Positions 49,042 to 59,664 of a stretch of DNA of 64,000 bases are shown here, piece by piece (position 1 is the stretch's first letter; each line of letters starts with the position of its first letter). The notes below the pieces were generated by a model. That model made no database searches and had not been told where the DNA came from. It was given only the letters and a program-made list of their open reading frames with translations. The stretch is from Lujinxingia sediminis (GTDB lineage: Bacteria > Myxococcota_A > Bradymonadia > Bradymonadales > Bradymonadaceae), in NCBI RefSeq assembly GCF_004005565.1, contig NZ_SADD01000004.1, forward strand, positions 267,158 to 331,157, in the 5' to 3' direction. Position numbers and translations under genes: made by a program.

Positions 49042-50169
49042 ATGGCTAACCTGCACCAGCTTCTGAAGATCATGGTCGATAAGAACGCCAGCGATCTTCA
49101 CATCACCGTGGGAGCCCCTCCGCAGCTTCGCATCGACGGCTCGCTTGTGCCGCTCAAAACCTCGAAGCTCTCGCCAACCGAGACCCGTCAGCTCTGCTAC
49201 AGCGTGCTTACCGACAAGCAGAAGCAGGGGTTTGAGACCGACAACGAGCTCGACCTCTCCTTTGGCGTCAAAGGGCTGAGCCGCTTCCGCGGGAACATCT
49301 TCATGCAGCGCGGCGCGGTCGCGGGTGTTTTTCGTAAGATCCCCTTTGAGATTCTGAGCTTCCAGCAGCTGGGCCTCCCCCCGGTCATCGGCTCCTTTGC
49401 CGAAAAGCCCCGGGGCCTGGTGCTTGTGACCGGCCCTACCGGCAGCGGTAAGTCCACATCGCTCGCCGCCCTTATCGACAAGATCAACGTCGAGAAGCGC
49501 CTGCACATCCTCACCATCGAAGATCCGATCGAGTATCTGCACCCGCATAAGAACTGCCTGGTTAACCAGCGCGAGGTCGGCGCGGACACCGGCGGGTTTA
49601 AAAGCGCGCTGCGCTATGTCCTTCGGCAGGACCCCGACGTCGTGCTCATCGGTGAGCTTCGTGACCTGGAGACGATCGAGGCTGCGCTGACCATCAGTGA
49701 GACCGGCCACCTGGCGCTGGGCACCCTGCATACCAACGGCTGCGTGCAGACGATCAACCGCATCATCGACGTCTTCCCCTCCCATCAACAGTCGCAGATC
49801 CGCGCCCAGCTCTCCTTTGTGCTCGAAGGCGTCATCAGCCAGCAGCTGATCCCGCACGCCTCCGGCCGCGGACGCGCGCTGGCCACCGAGGTGCTTGTGC
49901 CCACCCCGGCAATCCGCAACCTGATCCGCGAAGATAAGATCCACCAGATCTACAGTTCCATGCAGGTTGGCCAGTCGCGAAGCTTTATGCAGACGATGAA
50001 TCAGTCTCTTTTCTTGCTTATCCGCGATCGACAAATCACAGTCGAAGATGGTCTGGCACGATCCAACGACCCTGAAGAACTCCGTACCATGCTTGAGCAG
50101 GGCGGCGCCGGAAACTCCGGTGGCGGCTCCGGCCCCCGTAACCGCAGCTCTTCAATCCGATACACCTGA
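49042..50169 (+). CDS. pilT: PilT, type IV pilus retraction ATPase
   Basis: A 375-residue ATPase that pulls pili back and powers twitching. It starts MANLHQLLKIMVDKNASDLHITVGAPP. Walker A is GPTGSGKS (residues 131-138), followed by EDPIEYLHPHKNCLVNQREVG, IGELRDLETIEAAL and the retraction-specific AIRNLIREDKIHQIYS motif that marks PilT rather than PilB. ATG 49042 is chosen because this is where the family begins; the frame is open to 48985. The last 25 residues are Gly/Ser/Asn-rich. Confidence 0.96.
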   Translation: MANLHQLLKIMVDKNASDLHITVGAPPQLRIDGSLVPLKTSKLSPTETRQLCYSVLTDKQKQGFETDNELDLSFGVKGLSRFRGNIFMQRGAVAGVFRKIPFEILSFQQLGLPPVIGSFAEKPRGLVLVTGPTGSGKSTSLAALIDKINVEKRLHILTIEDPIEYLHPHKNCLVNQREVGADTGGFKSALRYVLRQDPDVVLIGELRDLETIEAALTISETGHLALGTLHTNGCVQTINRIIDVFPSHQQSQIRAQLSFVLEGVISQQLIPHASGRGRALATEVLVPTPAIRNLIREDKIHQIYSSMQVGQSRSFMQTMNQSLFLLIRDRQITVEDGLARSNDPEELRTMLEQGGAGNSGGGSGPRNRSSSIRYT

Positions 50170-50238
50170 GCGAGCCGCTCGGCCCCTCCGGGGCCAGGCG
50201 ACTTGCACCGAGTCATACCATCGCGTCTGAGGTGAGCA

Positions 50239-51450
50239 ATGCCTGTCTTTGTCTGGGAAGGAACCAACCGCTCCGGCGAAGCCCGTAAGGGGCAGATGAA
50301 CGCCAGCAACGCCGAAGAGGTTGAGCAGCGTCTTCGCCAGCAGGAGATCAACGTCTCCAGGGTGAAGAAGAAGGCCTCCAAGAGCTTCAATTTCAAGGGG
50401 GTCTCGCGCGTTCCTCAAGACAACCTGGTGATCTTCACCCGGCAGTTCGCCACCATGATCGACGCCGGCCTGCCGCTGGTGCAGTGCCTGGAACTGCTCG
50501 GCTCGAACGAGCCTCATAAGGGCTTCCAGCGCATCATCGCCGAGATCCGCAAAGATATTGAGTCCGGCTCCACCCTCTCCGACTCCATGGCGAAACATCC
50601 CGGCGCGTTCGACAACCTCTACGTCAGCCTGGTGGCTGCCGGCGAGGTCGCCGGTATCCTCGATACGGTCATGAACCGCCTGGCCATGCAGATCGAGAAG
50701 TCCCAGAAGCTGCGTCGGCGCATCAAAGGGGCCTTCACCTACCCCACCATCGTTATCGTCATCGCGATCGTGATCCTCATCGGCATGCTCTACAAGATCA
50801 TCCCGACCTTCGCCGCGATGTTTGCCGATATGGGCGGCGGCGCCGAGCTCCCGGCCCCGACGCGTTTTGTCATGGCGCTCTCGGAGTTCGTGCAGGCCTA
50901 CTTCCTCTACATCGTCGGCAGCCTGATAGGCGTTGGCGTCACCGTCAAAACGCTGATGGGCTACCAGCCTACCCGCGCGGTGATCGACGACCTGCTCCTC
51001 AAAGTTCCCGTCTTCGGCGACCTTCTGCAGAAGACCGCCGTCGCGCGCTTTACCCGCACCCTGGGCACCATGGTCTCCTCCGGCGTTCCCATCGTCGACA
51101 GTCTGGAGATCGTGGCTAAAACCGCCGGCAACATGACCATCCAGAAAGCCATCTTTTACGTGCGCGAACGCATCAGTGAGGGCCAGAACATGGTCGACCC
51201 GCTGATGGAAACCGGCATCTTCCCCAAGATGGTCGTGCAGATGATCGGCGTCGGTGAAGCTACCGGTGCGCTCGACACCATGCTCAACAAGATCGCCGAC
51301 TTCTACGAAGATGAGGTCGACGTGGCCGTCGAAGGCATGACCGCGCTCATTGAGCCCATCATGATGGTGGGCCTGGGCGGGATGGTCGGGGGAATGCTCA
51401 TCTCGATGTACCTGCCGATCTTCGAGATGGCCGGTAATATCCAGCAATAA
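50239..51450 (+). CDS. pilC: PilC, type IV pilus inner-membrane platform protein
   Basis: A 403-residue platform protein on which pilins are assembled. It begins MPVFVWEGTNRSGEARKG and has two T2SSF domains (about 65-190 and 270-395), each followed by hydrophobic helices, with a membrane helix at the C-terminus. It is the paralogue of GspF at 424-1650. The neighbours pilT and pilS match the order in Myxococcus xanthus. Confidence 0.95.
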   Translation: MPVFVWEGTNRSGEARKGQMNASNAEEVEQRLRQQEINVSRVKKKASKSFNFKGVSRVPQDNLVIFTRQFATMIDAGLPLVQCLELLGSNEPHKGFQRIIAEIRKDIESGSTLSDSMAKHPGAFDNLYVSLVAAGEVAGILDTVMNRLAMQIEKSQKLRRRIKGAFTYPTIVIVIAIVILIGMLYKIIPTFAAMFADMGGGAELPAPTRFVMALSEFVQAYFLYIVGSLIGVGVTVKTLMGYQPTRAVIDDLLLKVPVFGDLLQKTAVARFTRTLGTMVSSGVPIVDSLEIVAKTAGNMTIQKAIFYVRERISEGQNMVDPLMETGIFPKMVVQMIGVGEATGALDTMLNKIADFYEDEVDVAVEGMTALIEPIMMVGLGGMVGGMLISMYLPIFEMAGNIQQ

Positions 51451-51473
51451 TTCCGGCTCCCCCACCGCCTCCT

Positions 51474-53195
<1,722 letters not shown>

Positions 53196-53239
53196 GGAAG
53201 ACCTCGTTTCGTACTTTTACAATACGGCCCCTCAAGCTC

Positions 53240-54652
53240 ATGAGCGATCCCGCAACCGACAGTCCGGCGCGCGCCGATCTTCCCATCCTCGTCGTCGATG
53301 ATGAACGCAGCATGCGTGAGTTTCTCACCGTCATGCTCAAAAAGGAGGGGCACACCGTGGAAGTCGCCGCCTGCGGCGAGGACGCCACCGCCCGCATCGA
53401 CGCTGGCGAGCGTTTTAAACTGGTGATGACCGATCTGAAGATGCCCGGCATCGGCGGACTTGATGTGCTGCGCGCCATCAAAGCCGCCCAGCCCTCCTGC
53501 CAGGTCATCGTGATGACCGCCTACGCCACCGCCGAGACCGCCCTCTCGGCCATCAAGCTCGGTGCCTACGACTACATCACCAAGCCTTTTAAGATCGCGG
53601 AGGCGCGCGTGGCGGTAGACCGCGCGCTCGAGAAGTTCGCGCTCGTCAGCGAGAACCTCTACCTTCGCGACGCCCTCGATCATCGCCAGGGCCTGGGGCA
53701 ACTTATCGGCACGTCCCGCGCGATGCAGCGCGTCTTCCAGATGATCCGGCGCGTCGCCCCCACCCGCACCACCATTTTGATCCATGGCGAGTCGGGCACC
53801 GGCAAAGAGCTCGTCGCCCGCGCCATTCACGACTTAAGCGCCAACGCCGAAGGGCCTTTTTTGCCCATCAACTGTGGTGCCATCCCCGAAAACCTCATTG
53901 AGAGCGAGCTCTTCGGCCATAAAAAAGGCGCCTTCACCGGTGCCCACGCCGACAAAGAAGGCCTCTTTGTGGCCGCCTGCCAGGGCACGGTCTTTCTCGA
54001 CGAGGTTGGCGAGCTGCCGCCATCGGTGCAGGTCAAACTTCTGCGGGTGTTGCAGGAGCGCAAGGTGCGCCCGGTGGGCGACGCCGCAGAGCGCGAGGTG
54101 ACATGCCGCATTGTGGCGGCTACCAACCGCGACCTTCGCCAGGAGGTGCAGGAGGGGCGTTTTCGCGAAGACCTCTACTACCGCCTCAGCGTCATCCCGG
54201 TAGAGATGCCGCCCCTGCGCGAGCGCGGCGGCGATGTGCAACTTCTGCTGGAACACTTCCTGCACCGCTACGCCGAAGAGATCGGCAACCCCATCGAAGG
54301 CATCGACGCCCGCGCCCTGGCGATCCTCACCGCGTATGCCTACCCCGGCAACGTGCGTGAGCTACAGAACATCGTCGAGCGCGCGGTCACCCTGGAAACC
54401 GGCGCGTTGATCACCCCCGAGAGCCTTCCCTACCACCTGCAGGAAGAGAGCTTCTCGCGGGTCGCCCGCCAGATCGATGTTCCCGAGGAAGGCGTCGATA
54501 TGGAAAAGCTCGTCGAAGAGCTCGAGCGCAACCTCATCGCCCGCGCCCTGGAGCGCGCCGGCGGCGTCAAAACCGAGGCGGCGCGCCTGCTCAACATCAG
54601 CTTTCGTGCATTGCGCTACCGCCTCGATAAGTACGGCCTCAACGACGACTGA
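53240..54652 (+). CDS. pilR: PilR, sigma-54-dependent response regulator of pilin expression
   Basis: A 470-residue NtrC-type activator. The receiver domain has DDE20-22, phospho-Asp65 and the conserved Lys (YITKPFK). The AAA+ domain carries GESGTGKE and GAFTGA, the latter for contact with sigma-54. A Fis-type helix-turn-helix (EAARLLNISFRALRYRLDKYGL) ends the protein. It is encoded next to PilS. The palindrome at 55237-55253 and the sigma-54 promoter at 55396-55411 lie between the two prepilin genes just downstream and are its likely target. Confidence 0.94.
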   Translation: MSDPATDSPARADLPILVVDDERSMREFLTVMLKKEGHTVEVAACGEDATARIDAGERFKLVMTDLKMPGIGGLDVLRAIKAAQPSCQVIVMTAYATAETALSAIKLGAYDYITKPFKIAEARVAVDRALEKFALVSENLYLRDALDHRQGLGQLIGTSRAMQRVFQMIRRVAPTRTTILIHGESGTGKELVARAIHDLSANAEGPFLPINCGAIPENLIESELFGHKKGAFTGAHADKEGLFVAACQGTVFLDEVGELPPSVQVKLLRVLQERKVRPVGDAAEREVTCRIVAATNRDLRQEVQEGRFREDLYYRLSVIPVEMPPLRERGGDVQLLLEHFLHRYAEEIGNPIEGIDARALAILTAYAYPGNVRELQNIVERAVTLETGALITPESLPYHLQEESFSRVARQIDVPEEGVDMEKLVEELERNLIARALERAGGVKTEAARLLNISFRALRYRLDKYGLNDD

Positions 54653-54693
54653 GTCGCAAACCCCCGCCATTCGCCACCTCAAGGAGCCCCACC

Positions 54694-55218
54694 ATGCAGA
54701 CCCTCTCCCAGCGCTTCTCAACGATCATTCAGGCCGCCGCCCGCGTGGATCGCCGCGGCATGACCCTGGTGGAGCTGATGATCGTCGTGGCGATCGTCGG
54801 CGTGCTCGCTGCCATCGGCGGCATGAGCTACTCCAAATACATTCGCCAGGGCAAAGTCACCCAGCTCAAGCAATACGCCATGGATGTGGCCCGCGGCCAG
54901 GAGCAGTTCCGCGCGCGCAACAACCGCTACTACCAGCCCGACTCCGACTATGCCTGGGATATGGCCGACGCCGACCGTCCGGAGTGGAACAACCTGCTGG
55001 AGTTCAACTCCAACGTCGCCCAGGGCATCACCATTATCGTGGAGGCCGACATCGGTGGGAACTGCACCATCTGCCCGGCCGGAGCCGAGCCTCAAGGGGT
55101 TGGCGCCGATAACAACCCCTGGTTCGCCGTGCTCGTCACCCAGGAAGAACTGGGTGGCGACGCCTACCAGGCCTTCTTCACGAACGACATGCCCGCTCCG
55201 ATGGAGTTGATTCCCTGA
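54694..55218 (+). CDS. PilA-like prepilin with an unusually long leader
   Basis: A 174-residue type IV pilin-like protein. The leader is about 22 residues (MQTLSQRFSTIIQAAARVDRRG), much longer than usual. The processing site is RRG/MTLVELMIVVAIVGVLAA with Met at +1 and Glu at +5. The body has two Cys residues (CTIC) that could form a disulfide loop. It is 42 bp after pilR and has no room for its own promoter, so it is probably part of the pilR transcript. A minor pilin or pseudopilin role is likely; the following pilA is the better major pilin. Confidence 0.85.
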   Translation: MQTLSQRFSTIIQAAARVDRRGMTLVELMIVVAIVGVLAAIGGMSYSKYIRQGKVTQLKQYAMDVARGQEQFRARNNRYYQPDSDYAWDMADADRPEWNNLLEFNSNVAQGITIIVEADIGGNCTICPAGAEPQGVGADNNPWFAVLVTQEELGGDAYQAFFTNDMPAPMELIP

Positions 55219-55236
55219 TGACCCGCTGTGGCATGG

Positions 55237-55253
55237 GTGACAAAAATTGTCAC
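55237..55253. promoter_or_regulatory. Palindromic upstream activator site of pilA
   Basis: GTGACAAAAATTGTCAC, a perfect 6-5-6 inverted repeat centred at 55245, about 177 bp upstream of the predicted sigma-54 start. Its TGACA/TGTCA half-sites match those of the gsp palindromes. It is the likely PilR site. Confidence 0.6.
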
Positions 55254-55395
55254 TCGCCCTGCCGCTCCACGTCACCCCCTCCCCTTTCATCGCGTGCCAC
55301 TGCGGAACCCATCGCGCGTTACAAAATGCAAAAAAACCGCAACACTCCGGGCGAATCCGCGATTTCTGAACTTTTTTTGAATTTTTGTGAACCCA

Positions 55396-55411
55396 TGGCA
55401 GGGTCTTTGCT
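55396..55411 (+). promoter_or_regulatory. pilA: Sigma-54 (-24/-12) promoter of pilA
   Basis: TGGCAGGGTCTTTGCT has GG and GC with the exact ten-base separation. The predicted start is near 55422, 49 nt before the pilA ATG. A/T tracts fill the DNA between it and the upstream palindrome. Confidence 0.78.
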
Positions 55412-55470
55412 CTACCCGGTGACGTCATCAAAGCACGACCCCTCACAACCCCACGCTGAAAGGAGCGACC

Positions 55471-56148
55471 ATGTTGATGAAACTCCGCACCAACAAAAAA
55501 GGCTTCACCCTCGTTGAGCTGATGATCGTCGTCGCGATCATCGGTATCCTCGCCGCCCTCGCCATCCCGGCCTTCATCAAGTACATCAACCGCTCCAAGA
55601 CCGCTGAGGCTGCCAACATCCTCTCCAACGTCTCCGGTGCGGCCAAAGGCTACTTTGAAGGCGACCAGACCTACTCGCTGGCAACTACGGGTGACCAGCC
55701 CTGGCACGTCGCTTCCACCGGTGGTGCTGTAGCCGATCGCGCGACCCGCCCCGGCATGCCGGTCGAACTCACTGACAAGGTATTCCCGGGTGGTTCCGCT
55801 GGCAGCTTCATTACCCATGACGAGTTCCCGATTGGAGGCGCCAAGGGGGTCCCGGACACCGACAACAGCGCTGCGCTCAACACTGCCGCCCTGCACAAGC
55901 TGAACCTGGTGCTCGAAGAGCCGACCTACTTCGGCTACCACATCCAGAGCACCGGCACCGGCGGCGACGCCACCTTCCAGGTCGCGGCCTGCCATGACTT
56001 CACCGGTACCACTGCGGCGACCACCACCTGCACCGAAGCCATCACCGACACGCACGCCGTCATCCTCGACTGCGAAGCCGACATCGAAGACGGCACCAAC
56101 CTCGGCTCGACCTGCTTCCCCCCCTACACCCTCAACGAGTTCAAGTAA
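55471..56148 (+). CDS. pilA: PilA, major type IV pilin
   Basis: A 225-residue prepilin with the standard short leader (MLMKLRTNKKG) and processing site KKG/FTLVELMIVVAIIGILAAL, Phe at +1 and Glu at +5. The globular part has four Cys residues near the C-terminus (AACHDF, TTTCTEA, LDCEAD, STCFPP) that could make two disulfides. The size matches the long myxobacterial pilins. A strong AGGAG precedes the ATG, and the gene has its own sigma-54 promoter and a terminator, as expected for the most highly made pilus protein. Confidence 0.95.
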   Translation: MLMKLRTNKKGFTLVELMIVVAIIGILAALAIPAFIKYINRSKTAEAANILSNVSGAAKGYFEGDQTYSLATTGDQPWHVASTGGAVADRATRPGMPVELTDKVFPGGSAGSFITHDEFPIGGAKGVPDTDNSAALNTAALHKLNLVLEEPTYFGYHIQSTGTGGDATFQVAACHDFTGTTAATTTCTEAITDTHAVILDCEADIEDGTNLGSTCFPPYTLNEFK

Positions 56149-56178
56149 GACAGCTCGCTTGACCTGATGTAGGCTAAC

Positions 56179-56210
56179 GAGCCACGGCCCCTTCACCGGG
56201 GCCGTGGCTC
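56179..56210 (+). terminator. Terminator or attenuator after pilA
   Basis: GAGCCACGGCCCC (56179-56191), loop TTCACC, then GGGGCCGTGGCTC (56198-56210): a perfect 13-bp stem with only a weak T-tract after it, which would lower readthrough into pilG-H-I. Confidence 0.75.
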
Positions 56211-56250
56211 GTGTCGTTTCAGCCTTCTCCTCCCCGGTCTTGGTCTCACG

Positions 56251-57159
56251 ATGCTGACTCCCCCCATTCGCAAAAGCCTGATCTTCAGCGCGCTTGTGCT
56301 CGGAGTGCTCGCCAATCTCCAACTGGGCTTGACGCTCAATCTGGAGAGCAACGCGCGCCGCTTAAGCCAGCCCTCGCGCTACGTATTGCCCTCGGCCGAC
56401 ACCATCGCCATCGCCGCGCTCAACCACCGTGCGGCTGCGGCCGATGTCGTCTGGGTCAACGCCCTGCTCTACGGCGCCGACCGCTTCACCCGTCGCCAGA
56501 GCGCCGAAGACGCCACCGACTACGCCAACACGATCATCGACCTCGATCCCCGGTTTAAGCCGGTCTACATGTGGCATCACGCCGCCCGCACGCAATCCTC
56601 ATCTCGCGTCACCTATGACGATATCGCTGCGGCCAACGCCATCCTCAAACGTGGCCTGGAGGCGTTCCCCGACGAGTGGAAGTTCGCGCAGGCCATCGTC
56701 ACCAACCACATCGGCCAACGCTACACCCGCACGCCCGAAGAGCATCTGGCCGATATGGAAGAGGCCTACACCTACGCCAGGCTCGGCAGTGAGATGGAAG
56801 GCGCGCCCGACGATATGATGATGCTGGCGACGAGCTTCCAGCGTCGCCTGGCCAAAGCACGCGCAGCGGTCAACGGCGACGACCCGGATGAGTCGCAGCT
56901 CGAAGCCTCCCCGGCCGAGATCGCGTATCTGATGAAGGGCTACTTTGCCGCGACTGACCCGGCCCGCCAGCAGTTTATGCTGCGCCAACTTTACGACCTG
57001 GGCGCCGGCGCCGAGCTGGTCGCCCGCATCGAAACCTACCGGCAGACCTTTGAGCGCGAGCATCAACGCCGCGCCTACCTGCCCCCCGACGTCTTTACAC
57101 TGAGCGAGCCCGGGCTCTACCGTGCGCCCGGCACCCTTGAAGCCGCTGGCGAGTTCTAA
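56251..57159 (+). CDS. pilG: PilG-like pilus accessory protein
   Basis: A 302-residue protein with one N-terminal membrane helix (about 8-28) and a helix-rich, TPR-like soluble part (about 75-290; ADMEEAYTYARLGSEM, IAYLMKGYFAATDPARQQFML) facing the periplasm. It sits between pilA and the ABC genes, exactly where pilG lies in Myxococcus xanthus, where PilG, PilH and PilI are needed for pilus export. The call rests on synteny and architecture, not on a strong motif. Confidence 0.68.
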   Translation: MLTPPIRKSLIFSALVLGVLANLQLGLTLNLESNARRLSQPSRYVLPSADTIAIAALNHRAAAADVVWVNALLYGADRFTRRQSAEDATDYANTIIDLDPRFKPVYMWHHAARTQSSSRVTYDDIAAANAILKRGLEAFPDEWKFAQAIVTNHIGQRYTRTPEEHLADMEEAYTYARLGSEMEGAPDDMMMLATSFQRRLAKARAAVNGDDPDESQLEASPAEIAYLMKGYFAATDPARQQFMLRQLYDLGAGAELVARIETYRQTFEREHQRRAYLPPDVFTLSEPGLYRAPGTLEAAGEF

Positions 57160-57179
57160 AAGATCGACGAGCCCTACCT

Positions 57180-58127
57180 ATGAGTGATGAGATCGTCCTC
57201 GACGTCCAGGACGTCGCCAAAACCTACCGCGTGGGCTTTTTCCGCAAACGCGTCGACGCCGTCAAAGCCGTGAGCTTTCAGATTCGGCGCGGCGAGATCT
57301 ATGGGCTTGTGGGGCCCAACGGCGCGGGCAAGTCCACGACGATTAAGATGATCACGGGGCTTGTGCGCCCCGACCGCGGGCAGGTGCGCATCTTCGGGAT
57401 GCCATCAACCCGGGTCGCCGCACGCGCCCGCATGGGCTTTCTTCCCGAGAACCCGAACCTCTACCCTCATCTGAAGGCCGGCGAGCTCATGCGCTTCTAC
57501 GGAGGCCTCCTGGGGCTCAGTCGCAAGGAGTCTGATGCCCGCGCCGAACGCCTGCTGAATCAGGTCGGCCTTGGCCACGCGCTGGACCGCCCCATCTCGA
57601 AGTTCTCCAAAGGCATGAAGCAGCGCGCCGGCATCGCCCAGGCGCTCCTGGGTGACCCGGAGTTTGTCGTGCTCGACGAGCCCCAGTCCGGCCTCGACCC
57701 CATTGGCCGACGCGAGATTCGCGACCTGGTCGTCGACCTGCGGCGTCAGGGCAAAACGATCCTCTTCTGCAGCCACATCCTTCCGGATGTGGAAGACATC
57801 TGCGACCGCGTTACCCTGGTGCATCAGGGCGAAGTTCGCGAGACGGGGTATATCCACGAGCTGCTCAACCCCGATGTGCTGCGCTACGAGCTCTTCGCGC
57901 GCCGCTGGACCCCCGAGCTCACCGACACCCTGGGTGATCGGGTGCTGCAACGCTTCGATATTGGCGAGGTCAGCCGCGTCGACCTCCGGGGCGACATCGA
58001 TCTGGAAGAGACGCTCGCGCTCATCGCCTCGGCCGGCGCCCGCGTGGAAAGTCTGCAACCGCAGAAACAACGCCTGGAAGACGTCTTTATCCGCGACACC
58101 ACCGAGACCTCGGAGGCTCGCCCATGA
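57180..58127 (+). CDS. pilH: PilH-like ABC transporter ATPase
   Basis: A 315-residue ATP-binding subunit. Walker A is LVGPNGAGKSTTIKMITG, signature KFSKGMKQRAGIAQAL, Walker B EFVVLDEPQSGLDP and switch His CSHILPD. The C-terminal 90 residues are a regulatory extension. Its last bases overlap the permease gene (ATGA). Position after pilG matches Myxococcus xanthus pilH, an ABC ATPase of the pilus locus. The domain alone would only say ABC-2 type ATPase. Confidence 0.8.
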   Translation: MSDEIVLDVQDVAKTYRVGFFRKRVDAVKAVSFQIRRGEIYGLVGPNGAGKSTTIKMITGLVRPDRGQVRIFGMPSTRVAARARMGFLPENPNLYPHLKAGELMRFYGGLLGLSRKESDARAERLLNQVGLGHALDRPISKFSKGMKQRAGIAQALLGDPEFVVLDEPQSGLDPIGRREIRDLVVDLRRQGKTILFCSHILPDVEDICDRVTLVHQGEVRETGYIHELLNPDVLRYELFARRWTPELTDTLGDRVLQRFDIGEVSRVDLRGDIDLEETLALIASAGARVESLQPQKQRLEDVFIRDTTETSEARP

Positions 58128-58909
58128 TCCGCACGCTGCGACAAGTCGACGCCTTCGCCCGCAACGCCCTTTTGGAGGGACTTCGCAACAAGGTGCTCTA
58201 TGCGGTGCTCGTCGCCGCGCTCGCTGCCCTGGGCGCGGCAAGCGCCTTCGGCGCGCTGAGCCTGCATCAGGAAGAGCGCCTCTTTAACAACCTGGTCTTC
58301 GCCATCGGGCATCTCTTTCTGGTGGCGCTGGCGATCTACCAGGGGGTCAACGCGCTGCACCGCGAGATCGAGTCGAAGACGATCTTCACCGTGCTCTCCA
58401 AACCCGTCACCCGTGCGTCCTTTCTGGTCGGAAAGTTCGCGGCCAGCGTGGGCATCCTGGCGGTGTGCTGGGCGCTGATGTTTGGTGCCAAGGCTCTGAC
58501 CGGGCTGGCGCTCGGCTATGAGATCGGCGCGCTGCATCTTGCCACCTACCTGGGATCGTTGATGCAGCTCGTGCTGGTGCTCGCGTTGGCGTTCTTCTTC
58601 AGCGCGTTCTCCGGGCCCCTCTTAAGCGCCCTCTTCACCTTCGGGCTCGTCGTGGTCGGAAGCCTCACCCCGCAGCTGGCCGACGCCTCGCGTCAGTTCG
58701 CCAATGAGGGCAACCCGCTTCACCTGATCCTCGATGTGGCCCTCTACGTGGTTCCTGATCTGGAGAAGCTCAACCTCTCCTATGAGCTCGCCACGGGCAT
58801 TGAGGTGGGCTGGGGCTACCTCCTCCACGCGCTGCTCTACACAGGCGTGACCGCGGGGCTCTTGCTGGGCTTTGGCTACCTGATCTTCTCGCGCCGCGAC
58901 TTCGCCTGA
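58124..58909 (+). CDS. pilI: PilI-like ABC-2 permease
   Basis: A 261-residue membrane protein with six hydrophobic segments. It has the ABC-2 pattern in which an N-terminal helix is followed by EIESKTIFTVLSKPVTRASFLVGKF. It overlaps pilH by 4 bp and closes the pilus cluster, matching Myxococcus xanthus pilI. The pilM, N, O, P, Q and pilD genes are not in this window. Confidence 0.78.
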   Translation: MIRTLRQVDAFARNALLEGLRNKVLYAVLVAALAALGAASAFGALSLHQEERLFNNLVFAIGHLFLVALAIYQGVNALHREIESKTIFTVLSKPVTRASFLVGKFAASVGILAVCWALMFGAKALTGLALGYEIGALHLATYLGSLMQLVLVLALAFFFSAFSGPLLSALFTFGLVVVGSLTPQLADASRQFANEGNPLHLILDVALYVVPDLEKLNLSYELATGIEVGWGYLLHALLYTGVTAGLLLGFGYLIFSRRDFA

Positions 58910-59004
58910 GCGCAGGCTTCGCGCGCGTCCCGAGAGCTTGCGAATCGGGGTGGGGTGTTTATCGTCGAGCCGTTCTTTTGCCTTATCGACGATGGAGATG
59001 CCCC

Positions 59005-59526
59005 ATGCATGTGGAACACCGCACCACGATCACCGCTGAGCCCGACGCGGTCTTCGCCTTTATTCAGAGCCCTGAATACCACCAGGCACTTGTGCCGCGC
59101 CTTCATCTTGTGGAGGCCATTGAGCCCGTGAGCGAAGAGCGCGCGGAAGATGGCACGATCATGCGTGTCGCCCGCTACACCGCGCGCGCCGAGCTCCCCG
59201 GCGTTCTCAAACGTTTTGAGGCTAAGGCCCCGGACTTTGTGCATTGGGAGGAGCGCAGCCAGCTCAATCCCCTCACCTGCGAGCTGCGCTACGAGATCGT
59301 GCCGGAGATGCCCGAGCGCTGGCGAAGTTACTACGCCAATCAGGGCACCCTTCGCGTCGAGCCGCACGCCGGAGGCACCGAGAGCATCGTGGTACAGCAC
59401 CTGGAGTTCAGCGTCTCCGTTCCCGGGCTCTCGCTCTTTATCGGTAAAGCGTTGCGCTCCGAGATCACCCGGATCTTTGACGCCCAGGGCACTGTGCTTC
59501 GCGACCATTTCGACACGAACGCCTGA
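59005..59526 (+). CDS. SRPBCC-like small protein (DUF2505 type)
   Basis: A 173-residue protein that fits the START/SRPBCC lipid-binding fold. It begins VEHRTTITAEPDAVFAFIQSPEYHQALV, the usual strand-helix start, with alternating strands and a long C-terminal helix (SLFIGKALRSEITRIFDAQ). It looks like the DUF2505 family. The ligand is unknown. ATG 59005 is chosen because GGAG lies seven bases upstream; the open frame begins at 58978. Confidence 0.75.
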   Translation: MHVEHRTTITAEPDAVFAFIQSPEYHQALVPRLHLVEAIEPVSEERAEDGTIMRVARYTARAELPGVLKRFEAKAPDFVHWEERSQLNPLTCELRYEIVPEMPERWRSYYANQGTLRVEPHAGGTESIVVQHLEFSVSVPGLSLFIGKALRSEITRIFDAQGTVLRDHFDTNA

Positions 59527-59554
59527 TTCGCCTTCCCGCCCCGGCAACTGACAC

Positions 59555-59594
59555 AAAAAAGCCCCGACTGAGCCAGGCTCAGTCGGGGCTTTTT
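59555..59594. terminator. Bidirectional intrinsic terminator
   Basis: GCCCCGACTGAGCC and GGCTCAGTCGGGGC arms (59561-59574 and 59576-59589) flanked by six A on the left and five T on the right, placed between the convergent SRPBCC-like and metalloprotease genes. Confidence 0.9.
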
Positions 59595-59664
59595 GATGCT
59601 TGCTTTCACCTCTCACCAACCCGGCGCCCCGAAGGTCGCCGAGCTCGGTGAGGCTCAGGCGCGA

